NCBI GenBank assembly: GCA_965198655.1
Contig: OZ240668.1
Location: 1,798,001-1,862,000 of the forward strand
Length of the DNA: 64,000 nucleotides
Reading direction: 5' to 3'
Source of the DNA: Lichenicola sp965198655
Lineage (GTDB): Bacteria > Pseudomonadota > Alphaproteobacteria > Acetobacterales > Acetobacteraceae
The notes beneath the pieces were generated by a model. The model was not told the DNA's origin, did not search any database, and was given only the letters and a program-made list of their open reading frames with translations. The position numbers and the translations under genes were made by a program. Shown one piece after another: positions 29,271 to 37,087 of the stretch (position 1 is the first letter of the stretch; each line of letters opens with the position of its first letter).

Positions 29271-29891
29271 ATGAACGCGCATCTCTGGATCGGCTTTGCT
29301 TTGGCCTCGTTGTTGATGGGATTGGTTCCTGGTCCGGGGGTAATGAGCATCGTCGGCTATGCGATCGGTTCGGGCCGCAGGACGGCCTTGGCCTCGGTGG
29401 CCGGCATGGCGGTCGGGAACGTCGTGGCGATGAGCCTGTCACTTGCGGGCGTCGGCGCGTTGCTCGCCGCCTCAGCCCTCGCCTTCACCATCCTGAAGTG
29501 GGTCGGCGCACTCTACCTGATCGGGCTAGGCACGGCGGTCATCGCGAGGAGCGGGACGAGGTCGGACAACGCGCCGTCGCGACAGCCGACTTCGCCACGG
29601 ACCGCATTCGCGGGCAACGTCGCCGTCGGCATCTTTCATCCCAAGACCATCGTGTTCTTCGTCGCCTTCGCGCCGCAGTTCATCAGCCCTTACGGCGACT
29701 ACGTCCTGCAGGCGGCGACGCTGGTGCTGACCTTCGGTGCGATCGTCGGCTGCACCGATACGATCTACGCGCTCGGCGCCGCCGAGGCATCACGGCTGGC
29801 CGAGCGTCGCACGATGGACCGGTGGGCGAAGCGCTTGAGCGGCGGCATCCTGATCGCCGCCGGCCTCGCGACGGGCGTTCAGCGACACTAG
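29271..29891 (+). CDS. LysE/RhtB-family exporter
   Basis: The 206-residue protein has about six membrane helices and family motifs: the N-terminal LMGLVPGPGVMSIVGYAIGSGRRTA and the mid-protein FAGNVAVGIFHPKTIVFFVAFAPQF. The LysE family exports amino acids and related metabolites. ATG 29271 follows GGGAG. The last 102 bases overlap the 3' end of the convergent AraC gene, so the two transcripts are antisense over that stretch. Confidence 0.87.
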   Translation: MNAHLWIGFALASLLMGLVPGPGVMSIVGYAIGSGRRTALASVAGMAVGNVVAMSLSLAGVGALLAASALAFTILKWVGALYLIGLGTAVIARSGTRSDNAPSRQPTSPRTAFAGNVAVGIFHPKTIVFFVAFAPQFISPYGDYVLQAATLVLTFGAIVGCTDTIYALGAAEASRLAERRTMDRWAKRLSGGILIAAGLATGVQRH

Positions 29892-30713
29892 AGCGCGTTC
29901 CGCTCGCGCGTCCTGCGAGGGGTGGATCTGCTTCGACCGGCGCGCCGCATGATCAAGGAACTCCGTCGGGGTCATCCTGGTGACCTGTCGGAACGCGAAG
30001 CAGAATGCCGCCGTGCTGGCGAAACCGGTCTGCGCGGCCACCCGGGAGATCGCGCTTCCGGCGGAAAGCCGGTCGATCGCGAGGACGATCCGCGCTCTCT
30101 GCCGCCAGGCCTTGTAGGTCAGCCCCGTCTCGACGGGAAACAGGCGGCTGATGCTCCGGACCGACGTAGCGGCACGGGAAGCGAGGTCGCCGATGTCGAG
30201 CCGGCTTGCCGCATCGGCAAACGCCATGTCGGCAACCCGCCGCCCGATGGTGCTGACCGGCAACGGCAGAAAGGTCGGTGCGTCCGGCGTCTCGGTGAGC
30301 TCGTGGAGGATCAGCTTGACGATGAGGCCGGTCTTCTCGGGCGCGGTGTTCGTCTCGTGCGCCGCGAAGATCAGTTCCCGGAGAAGCGGAGTGACCCTCA
30401 GCGCGAACGGCCGGTCGAGAGATACCGACGGTGCCCATGTCCGCGCCGCCGAGGGGTGCCAGTAGATCATCCAGTGCTCGGCGTCGGACAGCACGTCCAC
30501 CCCGTGCATCACCCCGGCCGGCACCCAGACGGCAAGCTGCGGCGGCACGAGCCAGCGACCGGTCGCCGTGTAGACCTGCATCGTGCCGGACGCCGCGAAG
30601 ATCAGTTGCGCCTCGTCGTGACGGTGCAACGCGGCGCCGCCGCCCCGCGGCTTCGCGCCCCGGAACGTCCGGAACGGCGGCTCTTCGGCGGGTTGGCGTT
30701 TCATCGATACCAT
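29790..30713 (-). CDS. AraC-family transcriptional regulator
   Basis: The protein has about 307 residues. The N-terminal cupin-like sensor domain includes ALHRHDEAQLIFAASG and PQLAVWVPAGVMHGVDV. Two C-terminal helix-turn-helix motifs lie near residues 190-270 (DIGDLASRAATSVRSISRLF; AISRVAAQTGFASTAAFCFAFRQVTRMTPTEF). Three start codons are possible (30725, 30713, 30704). The tail after FLDHAARR runs about 50 residues past the normal AraC end and overlaps the LysE gene. Divergent from the SDR gene, which it may control across a short gap. Confidence 0.88.
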   Translation of the reverse strand: MVSMKRQPAEEPPFRTFRGAKPRGGGAALHRHDEAQLIFAASGTMQVYTATGRWLVPPQLAVWVPAGVMHGVDVLSDAEHWMIYWHPSAARTWAPSVSLDRPFALRVTPLLRELIFAAHETNTAPEKTGLIVKLILHELTETPDAPTFLPLPVSTIGRRVADMAFADAASRLDIGDLASRAATSVRSISRLFPVETGLTYKAWRQRARIVLAIDRLSAGSAISRVAAQTGFASTAAFCFAFRQVTRMTPTEFLDHAARRSKQIHPSQDARAERALVSLNARREAGGDQDAAAQALRPPVHRATLGQP

Positions 30714-30788
30714 TTGGCGTAACATCTCACAGCGGCCCTGCTAGGTGAACGGCGCCGACGCGTATCCCGACACAGCAGGAGAACAGCC

Positions 30789-31541
30789 ATGCAGATGACC
30801 GGCAACACGATCCTCGTCACCGGCGGCACAAGCGGCATCGGCCGCACTCTGGCGGAGGCGCTCCACGATTGCGGCAACCAGGTGATCATCGCAGGACGCC
30901 GGCAGGCACTGCTCGACGCGGTTGCGACGGGTCGCGACGGCATGGCGGGCATTCAGCTCGACCTCGACGATCCGGCCTCGCTGCAGCACTTCGCCGACGC
31001 CCTCGGCAACCGCTTTCCCGGATTGAACGTGCTGGTGGCCAACGCCGGTATCTCGAAACAGGAAGACCTGCTGAACGGTTGGGACATGTCCGTCGCGGAG
31101 GCGATGATCGAGACGAACATTCTCGGCACCCTGCGTGTCGTGGCGGCGCTGCTGCCCGGCTTGAAGCGCCAGTCGAACGCGACCATCGTGGTCACGACGT
31201 CGAACTTGGCCTTCGTGCCGAAGGCGCTATATCCGACCTACTGCGCCACCAAGGCCTTCCTGCACTCCTGGCTGCAATCGTTGCGCTACCAGCTTCGAGA
31301 CTGTCCGGTCGACGTGCTGGAGTTGGCGCCCCCTTACGTGCGGACCGAACTGACCGGGCGGCAGCAGGCGTCCGACACGCGCGGCATGCCGGTCGAGGCG
31401 TATATCTCCGAGGTCATGAGCCTTCTCGGGGCCCATGATCATCCTGGGAGCGAGATCCTAGTCGAGGCCGCCCGTGAGGTGCGATGGGCCGAGCGGGAGG
31501 GTCGCTACGACGCAGTTTTCGCCGCGATGAACCCGGCCTGA
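30789..31541 (+). CDS. SDR-family oxidoreductase (DltE-like)
   Basis: The 250-residue short-chain dehydrogenase has the cofactor motif TGGTSGIGRTLAEAL, NAGISKQED (NNAG equivalent), a Ser in VVTTSNLAFV and the catalytic YPTYCATKAF (Tyr-x3-Lys). The AGRR after the second strand favours NADPH. The YCATKAFLHSWLQSLRYQL segment and PPYVRTELTG resemble DltE-type SDRs of unknown substrate. It is divergent from the AraC regulator and immediately followed by a truncated MFS gene. Confidence 0.9.
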   Translation: MQMTGNTILVTGGTSGIGRTLAEALHDCGNQVIIAGRRQALLDAVATGRDGMAGIQLDLDDPASLQHFADALGNRFPGLNVLVANAGISKQEDLLNGWDMSVAEAMIETNILGTLRVVAALLPGLKRQSNATIVVTTSNLAFVPKALYPTYCATKAFLHSWLQSLRYQLRDCPVDVLELAPPYVRTELTGRQQASDTRGMPVEAYISEVMSLLGAHDHPGSEILVEAAREVRWAEREGRYDAVFAAMNPA

Positions 31542-31554
31542 CGAGCGCCGGTCG

Positions 31555-31710
31555 ATGTCGTCCTCAACCAGTGCCGCCCGGCCGGACCGCGCCACCCAAC
31601 GCGTCATCTGGCTCACTTTGGCGTTGTTCCTGTCCTATCTCTGCGTCGCGCTATCCCCGCCGATGATGTCGATCTACGTCACCACGCGGCTGGGTGGAAC
31701 GGAGGTTCGC
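31555..31710 (+). pseudogene. 5' remnant of an MFS transporter gene
   Basis: The frame from ATG 31555 gives a typical MFS N-terminus: RATQRVIWLTLALFLSYLCV, then ALSPPMMSIYVTTRLGG, about 50 residues covering one membrane helix. After that, homology stops abruptly. The open frame to 31854 encodes no further transmembrane segment and runs antisense into the S53 peptidase gene. The remaining about 350 residues are missing, so this is a truncated gene left by a deletion or rearrangement. It was probably once the last gene of the SDR operon, 13 bases away. Confidence 0.7.
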
Positions 31711-31762
31711 ATCACTGCGCGACCTGCGACACTCGCCTTGAAACAGGCTGATGGCGTCCGAA

Positions 31763-31787
31763 GGGACCGGGCTTGCGGCCCGGTCCC
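31763..31787 (-). terminator. Strong GC hairpin after the S53 peptidase stop
   Basis: Arms GGGACCGGGC and GCCCGGTCCC with a five-base loop begin ten bases beyond the peptidase stop codon. Only a weak T-run follows on the minus strand (TTCGG), so termination efficiency is uncertain. The hairpin also closes the truncated MFS remnant from the other side. Confidence 0.55.
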
Positions 31788-31796
31788 GGAGCCTGG

Positions 31797-33998
31797 CTAC
31801 TGCACGGCCAGGAACGGCACGAACGGCACGCCCAACCCGGTCACGTCGTTGTAGCCGGGCGTGGTGTAGTTGAACACGTCGTCGATGCCCTCGCAGATCG
31901 GATCCGAGCAGACCTGCAACGCGAAGGGGGCGGTGATGATCAGGTCCGGCACCGAGTTGATGGTCACCACACGGACCTCGTTCGGGTTGGTGACGTAGCC
32001 GCGCAGCACCGCGGTCGGCTTGGACGGCGCCGTGATCTGGTTGATGCCGGCGCTGTTGGTGGTCTGGCCGACGGGGTGGCTGTAGAGCCACGGGTTGGCG
32101 AAGCCGACGAACGGCCGGCCAAGCAGCCCGTGCACCTCGTTCACGGTCGCCATCACGCCGGCGGTCAGCGGTGAGGCCAGGCTGGTGCCGCCCTCGGGGA
32201 TCTCGCAGTACTCGGTGGTCGCACTCTCCTTGGTGCAGCCGATGTCGCTGTGGCCATCGCCGGCGATGGTGAACGTTTCGCCGTACAGGTAGCCGGTATA
32301 GGGATCGGCGTCGGCGGAGATGTCGGGGCTGACGCGTCGCGGCGTCAGCGGCACGGACTCGCCGCTTGCCTCGTTCAGCGTGGTCGCGAGCGCTGCCGGC
32401 ACCACCGCCGCCTGGTAATCGGGCTGCGCCTCAAGCAGGCTGATGCCGCCGCCGCCGCCGGCATAGAAGCTGAAGGCCGGGAAGGTGCTGCCGAACGCCG
32501 TGGTGGTGGTCAGGCCGCTGGTGGTGATCGCGTGGGCGCTCTTGACCGTGGCGTTGGCGAGGAAGTCCCGATAGGTGCCCCAGCCGTACTCGCTCTTGGC
32601 CCCGTTCGCGTTGCTCAGCAGCAGCGAGGTGCCACCGACGCCGGTCACGTAGGCGCTGGTGGCTTCCCACGACCCGGTGGCGACGCCGTTGTCCTGCGAC
32701 AGGTCGCCGTCGTCGCCGGAGGAGAACAGCACGGTGATGCCCTGCGCCGCCGCGGCCATGAAGGCCTGGTCCTCGGTGGCGACGTCGGCGGCCGACACGT
32801 CCTCGCCGTTGTTGCCGTAGCTGTTGGTGATGACGTCGGCGCGATGCTCGTAGATGGTGTCGAGCAGGGCGGTGGTCAGCGAGCTGCCGCAGTCGCGCGA
32901 GCCGACATAGACGATGTTGGCACCCGGCGCCGAGCCGTGCACCGCGGCGACGTCCAGCGACTCCTCCGTCCACCAGCCGTACGGGCCGCACGCCTCGCTG
33001 GCGGACACGTCGTAGATGCCGGCCGGAATGATCTCCTTGAAGTTGGCCGCCGTCAGCGCCGGAAGTTGGTGGCGGGCGGCGTAGTGGTTGCCGTCCGATT
33101 GCAAGGTCGGCGAGGCGTAGGCGTCGAGGATGGCGACCGTCACGCCGCGTCCGTCGAGGCCGATGTTGAACGGGTTGAGCCCGTAGGCGGACTGGATCTG
33201 CTGCGGGGTGTAGCCGCAGGACAGCCAGGGCAGCGTCTTGCCATAGGGAGCCGGCTTGGTGCTGAGCGTGGCGTCGTTCTCGCCGAGATACGTGCTGCAA
33301 TAGGGCGACGGCGTGTTGGACGCGACCGGCGGCGCCAGCACCGCAGGGCTGGCCAGCGACGACGATGCCGACAATGCGGCCGACGACGGGGCGGCGGGGG
33401 CGACAAGGGTGCCGGCTGTGACCGAGACGTGCTGCGGCCGCTTGAGGAAGGTGGTGTCGTCGAGGCCCTCGATGAACAGGATCTTGGCCGCCAGGGCCGC
33501 CGGCACGCGCGGCGCCTCCTTGTTGGCGCGCAGCGTCGCGTTGCCGTAGCGGTACAGCTTCTGGCTGACGCCGAACGCGGCCCGCACCTGGCCGACCGTC
33601 GCCGTCGCCGACACGTAGGCGCCGAGCGGGCCGACCGACACGTTGGCCATCCCGGCCTCGGTCAGCATGGTCCGCACCACCGCGACGTCGGACGCGTCGG
33701 GAGCGTAACGGGCCCGGAACGTGGCGGCGTCGAGGTAGTGGCCGTACTGGGCGTTGCCGGGGGTGGACACCGCGGCGACCAGGCCGGCCAGCCCCGCCTT
33801 GTCCTTCAGGGCCATGTGCACGACGACCGATACCGCCTGGTTGTCCGGTGCGGTGCCGGTCTCGACCGCGGACGGGACCCAGCCGGCAACGTTGCCGGCG
33901 AGCGTCGCGGGCGGGGCGGATACCGCCGCCGACATGGTGCAGGCGAGCAGCGCGGCACCGAGGCCCGTGCGCGCGGCGTGTCTGGTGATTCGAGGCAA
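31797..33998 (-). CDS. Secreted S53 (sedolisin/kumamolisin) serine-carboxyl peptidase
   Basis: The product has about 733 residues. TTG 33998 follows a GGAG ribosome site and opens directly into a signal peptide ending MSAAVSA; a longer ATG start at 34055 adds 19 unusual residues. A pro-kumamolisin activation domain (about residues 50-190) precedes the catalytic domain. Catalytic residues seen: Glu and Asp in TEESLDVAAVHG, the oxyanion Asp in DVITNSYGNNG, the nucleophile Ser in GGTSLASPLTAG, and C-terminal calcium-site DVTGLGVP. S53 enzymes act in acid, which suits an acid-tolerant organism. The gene is transcribed alone. Confidence 0.93.
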   Translation of the reverse strand: MPRITRHAARTGLGAALLACTMSAAVSAPPATLAGNVAGWVPSAVETGTAPDNQAVSVVVHMALKDKAGLAGLVAAVSTPGNAQYGHYLDAATFRARYAPDASDVAVVRTMLTEAGMANVSVGPLGAYVSATATVGQVRAAFGVSQKLYRYGNATLRANKEAPRVPAALAAKILFIEGLDDTTFLKRPQHVSVTAGTLVAPAAPSSAALSASSSLASPAVLAPPVASNTPSPYCSTYLGENDATLSTKPAPYGKTLPWLSCGYTPQQIQSAYGLNPFNIGLDGRGVTVAILDAYASPTLQSDGNHYAARHQLPALTAANFKEIIPAGIYDVSASEACGPYGWWTEESLDVAAVHGSAPGANIVYVGSRDCGSSLTTALLDTIYEHRADVITNSYGNNGEDVSAADVATEDQAFMAAAAQGITVLFSSGDDGDLSQDNGVATGSWEATSAYVTGVGGTSLLLSNANGAKSEYGWGTYRDFLANATVKSAHAITTSGLTTTTAFGSTFPAFSFYAGGGGGISLLEAQPDYQAAVVPAALATTLNEASGESVPLTPRRVSPDISADADPYTGYLYGETFTIAGDGHSDIGCTKESATTEYCEIPEGGTSLASPLTAGVMATVNEVHGLLGRPFVGFANPWLYSHPVGQTTNSAGINQITAPSKPTAVLRGYVTNPNEVRVVTINSVPDLIITAPFALQVCSDPICEGIDDVFNYTTPGYNDVTGLGVPFVPFLAVQ

Positions 33999-34226
33999 GC
34001 GGATTCTCCGATCAGCGGTTCGACGACGCCCGTGCCAATCTGGACCGGAGCGCATCGCCGCGGCCGGAGGCGAGGCCGCCTCCGATCGTTCCGACCTGTC
34101 TCACGTGTCGAAATCTTTCCGAACGATAAAAATCTAGAAGGACTTCATGACGATTGGCAATCTTTTTACACGATGAACGACCCGGGATCGTGACGGTCCC
34201 GTTCAACCGTTGCGCACGGGGTTCGA

Positions 34227-35171
34227 TCAGCCGATCCAGTGCAGCAGCAGCGATACCGTGACGAGCGACAGCAGCGTCGAGACCAGGGTGGCGCGGCTGG
34301 CGACGTCGGCCTCGCGGTCGTAGAGCCGGGCCAGCATGAACGGCCCGGTGCCGACCGGAAGGGCTGCGATCAGCACCGCCGACTGCGCCCAAAGCGGCTC
34401 GAGCCGGAACACCGGGAACGCCAGCAGCGCGGTCAGCGCCGGCTGCAGCAGCAGCTTGGCCGCGACCACCCGGACCACCGCCGACGCCCGGGCCGGGCGC
34501 CCGCCGGTCTCGGCCAGGAACAGGCCGATGGTGACCAGGGCGCAGGGGCTCGCGGCGTCGCCGAGCAGGCCGGTGAAGCGCTGCACGGGTGCCAGGAGGC
34601 CGAGCCCGGACAGGTTCACGAGCGCGCCTGCGACCGGCGCCGCCACCAGCGGGTTGCGCAGCAGCGCCGCCGCGACCGTCAGCGCGACGCGGCCGAGCCT
34701 CTGGCCGCCGCCTCGGTCGAGCTCCACCAGCCCGATCGCCAGCGCGAACAAGGCGCACACGGTCAGCAGGGTGGCCAGCACCACCGGCGGCAGCCCGGCC
34801 GGACCGAACACGCCGAGGCAGAGCGGGATGCCGATGAAGGCGGTGTTGGCGTAGCCGGCGGTCAGCCCCTCGATGGTGGCGCCGGACAGCCGGTGGGCGC
34901 GCTCCACCGGGCGGCGGTAGTCGAGGCCGAAGCCTACCGCGAAGGTCAGGAGCATGCCGACGGAAAAGGCGGCGATGAACGACGGATGGTCAAGCTCCGC
35001 CCGCGTCACCCGCGCCATGCTGTCGAACAGCTCGGCCGGGAGGGCCAGGCGCACCACGAAGCGGTTGAGGCTGTCGGTCGCACCGGGTCCGAGCCAGCCT
35101 CGGCGCCCGCAGGCGTATCCGGCCAGGATCAGGCCGAAGATCGGCAACAGGATAAACGTCACGGCGTGCAT
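34227..35171 (-). CDS. AEC-family (auxin efflux carrier-like) transporter
   Basis: The 314-residue protein has about ten membrane segments, starting MHAVTFILLPIFGLILAGYACGRRGWL. Typical AEC features are the FVVRLALPAELFDSMAR segment, GYANTAFIGIPLCL and a C-terminal half repeat ending LVSTLLSLVTVSLLLHWIG. Relatives move carboxylates such as malate. It starts 12 bases after the zinc-ribbon/PEGA gene and is the last gene of the long minus-strand run, so it is probably co-transcribed, though a functional link is not evident. Confidence 0.87.
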   Translation of the reverse strand: MHAVTFILLPIFGLILAGYACGRRGWLGPGATDSLNRFVVRLALPAELFDSMARVTRAELDHPSFIAAFSVGMLLTFAVGFGLDYRRPVERAHRLSGATIEGLTAGYANTAFIGIPLCLGVFGPAGLPPVVLATLLTVCALFALAIGLVELDRGGGQRLGRVALTVAAALLRNPLVAAPVAGALVNLSGLGLLAPVQRFTGLLGDAASPCALVTIGLFLAETGGRPARASAVVRVVAAKLLLQPALTALLAFPVFRLEPLWAQSAVLIAALPVGTGPFMLARLYDREADVASRATLVSTLLSLVTVSLLLHWIG

Positions 35172-35183
35172 GGCGGGCGCCGA

Positions 35184-36353
35184 TCAGCCAGGCGCGCCGA
35201 CGCTGTGCAGGAGGAGAACGACCGGCACCGGATCCTCGCCCACCGCGGTGAACGACAGCGCGCCGTCGAGCGACCCTATTCTGGCTGGCGCACCCCCGTC
35301 CAGGAGCACGACCCGGCCGCCGACGCGCACCCTGATCGGGCCGCCGAACAGCAGCGTGACGCGCGCGCGCGGCGGCAGCACCACCGGGTCGCTCCAGGCG
35401 CCGGCCGGCGCGGACAAGCGGAGGGTCCGGATCGGCAGCGGCCGCAGCGCGAGGCCGAGGCTGCGCCGCTCGCCCGGTGCCAGCGCCAGAAGCTGCCGGT
35501 CCGGCTCGTAACCGGGCAGGTCCGCGTCGAGGCGGTACGACCCGGGCGGCAGCGACAGGGTCGCCGGCGCGTGGCCGATCCGACGGTTGTTCAGGCTCAG
35601 GCTGGCGCCGGGCGGAACGCTATCGAGACCGAGCGTGGCCCGGCGTGGGGACGGCGACAGCGACACCGTGCGCGTGGCGCCGTCGCGCAGCGCCACCGTG
35701 ACCGGGACCGTGCTCCAGCCGGTCGCGGCGAAGCCGACCTCGTGCCGCCCGGCTCCCACCGCGATCGGCTGGTCGGCACCGCCGGACGGAACCCCGTCGA
35801 CCAGCACCGTGCCGTCGACCGGCCGGATCAGGTGCACCACCAGGGTACCGTGCGGGGCGGCAGTCAGGTGGTGCCACAGCACCGCGGCGCAGCCGAGGAT
35901 GAGGGCGGCAAGCAGCAGCTTGCGGATGGCACCGGCGCGTGCGGCGGGCGCTGCCGGCGCGGGCCGTCGCCGCCTCGGCCGCGTCACCGGGACCACGCGA
36001 ACCGGAAACGTGCCCCACCGGGAGGTGGGCGGCGGGGACGGCGACACCGGCGGCACGATCGGATGGCGGGCCGCCTGTGCCGGTTGCGCCGGCGGCTCGG
36101 GACGGGCCCGCTTCTCGGTCGGGGCGGTCGGGGCGGTCGGGGCGGTCGGGGCGGTCGGGGCGGTCGGGGCGGTCGGCGGCGGCGCGGGCGGCGCGGCGGC
36201 GCGGGCGGCTGGACCGGTGCTGGCGGCAACCGGGACGGCGGCAACGGGGGCGGCGGCGTCGGTGGCGATCTGGGCGATGCCGCAGAACGGGCAGAACGAC
36301 ACCGGCGCCTGCAGCACCTCGCCGCAACGCCGGCATTCGGTCCGATCCGGCAT
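35184..36353 (-). CDS. Zinc-ribbon membrane protein with PEGA-like repeats
   Basis: The product has 389 residues. An N-terminal zinc ribbon (CRRCGEVL and CPFCGIAQ, residues 7-24) is followed by a Pro/Ala/Thr linker built of PTA repeats. Next comes a basic patch RPRRRRP and one membrane helix (IRKLLLAALILGCAAVLWHHL, about residue 145-165). At least two PEGA-type domains follow (GTVLVDGVPSGG...GRHEVGFAATGW; GASLSLNNRRIG...GSYRLDADLPGYEP) and a final beta-rich domain. The topology suggests a cytoplasmic ribbon and an outside PEGA region binding envelope polymers. It belongs to the tubulin-like cluster, 107 bases after the preceding gene. Confidence 0.8.
   Translation of the reverse strand: MPDRTECRRCGEVLQAPVSFCPFCGIAQIATDAAAPVAAVPVAASTGPAARAAAPPAPPPTAPTAPTAPTAPTAPTAPTEKRARPEPPAQPAQAARHPIVPPVSPSPPPTSRWGTFPVRVVPVTRPRRRRPAPAAPAARAGAIRKLLLAALILGCAAVLWHHLTAAPHGTLVVHLIRPVDGTVLVDGVPSGGADQPIAVGAGRHEVGFAATGWSTVPVTVALRDGATRTVSLSPSPRRATLGLDSVPPGASLSLNNRRIGHAPATLSLPPGSYRLDADLPGYEPDRQLLALAPGERRSLGLALRPLPIRTLRLSAPAGAWSDPVVLPPRARVTLLFGGPIRVRVGGRVVLLDGGAPARIGSLDGALSFTAVGEDPVPVVLLLHSVGAPG
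36117..36170 (-). repeat. Six tandem copies of a 9-base unit in the PEGA gene linker
   Basis: The plus-strand unit GGTCGGGGC is repeated six times without error and encodes the PTA repeats of the linker. Perfect identity of the units suggests slippage-driven length variation. Confidence 0.9.
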
Positions 36354-36460
36354 CTAGCGTCCTGCCCTCGAAGCCCGCCTGAACGTCAAGAACAAGCCGG
36401 CCACCGAAAGCAGGCCGCGCGTGTGCCCGAAACCCGCTCGTGCATTCCCGAACCGGGCCA

Positions 36461-37087
36461 CTAGCGGGTGCCGCCGCACGCCGCCGACATCCCGTCCGGG
36501 ACCGGCTCCTCCGGCGCGCAGGAGCCGGCGGCGGGGATCCGGCCGATCGCGCCGGTGGCCAGCTCCAACAGGCCCGGGCTGGGCTCGGCGTCCGGCGGCA
36601 CCTGCTCGTCGTGCTCGAAAGCGAGCACGGCGTGGGCCAAGGCGGGCGACGGGACGCCGTCCACCGTGCCGCGGTAGTAGGCGAGGCGGCGCAGCGCCGC
36701 CTGAAGCTCGCGGACCAGGCCGCTCGCCGCCGGCGCCTCGGCGACCTGGTCGGCCCGGTCCGCCACCCATTGCCCGTCCGGCTCGCGGCACCGCTCGCCC
36801 TCGACCGCCAGCGGCGCCGAACCGTTTTGCATGGTGTAGCGCAGCGCGCGGCAGGGGCGGCCGGAGAAGGTCGCTCGACCTGCCTCGATGGTGCCGGACA
36901 GGCCGCTCGCCTCGTCCTGCCACGGCACCGCCTGGTCGGGCGGCGCGTCCTCCAGCACCTGCTGCAGCCTCGGCGCCAGCACCGCCTCCGCCTGCTCCAG
37001 CGGCACCGCCTGGGCGCGGGCGGTGCCGGGCAGGGCGGCCAGCAGCAGGAGGACGATGCCGCAGCGGCGCCGGGTCCTACTCGTCAT
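36461..37087 (-). CDS. Exported protein with peptidoglycan-binding-like C-terminal region
   Basis: The 208-residue product starts MTSRTRRRCGIVLLLLAALP and has a signal peptide ending TARAQA. A central segment RPCRALRYTMQNG ... CREPDGQW resembles the 17 kDa surface-antigen C-terminal domain. The C-terminal LVRELQAALRRLAYYRGTVDG ... VLAFEHDEQV resembles a PG_binding_1 helical repeat. Its ATG lies inside the end of the tubulin-like gene (11-base overlap), so it is made together with that protein. Predicted location is periplasm, contacting the cell wall. The domain calls are pattern-based and moderate. Confidence 0.78.
   Translation of the reverse strand: MTSRTRRRCGIVLLLLAALPGTARAQAVPLEQAEAVLAPRLQQVLEDAPPDQAVPWQDEASGLSGTIEAGRATFSGRPCRALRYTMQNGSAPLAVEGERCREPDGQWVADRADQVAEAPAASGLVRELQAALRRLAYYRGTVDGVPSPALAHAVLAFEHDEQVPPDAEPSPGLLELATGAIGRIPAAGSCAPEEPVPDGMSAACGGTR

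Noticed and set aside
29038..29274. 78-codon plus-strand ORF between the DUF2306-like and LysE genes
   Set aside because: No family or hydrophobic structure, no convincing ribosome site, and it overlaps the LysE start.
34239..36464. Long plus-strand open frames across the AEC and PEGA genes
   Set aside because: They are antisense to genes with clear membrane and domain structure and consist of Arg/Gln/Gly-rich low-complexity sequence typical of high-GC shadows.
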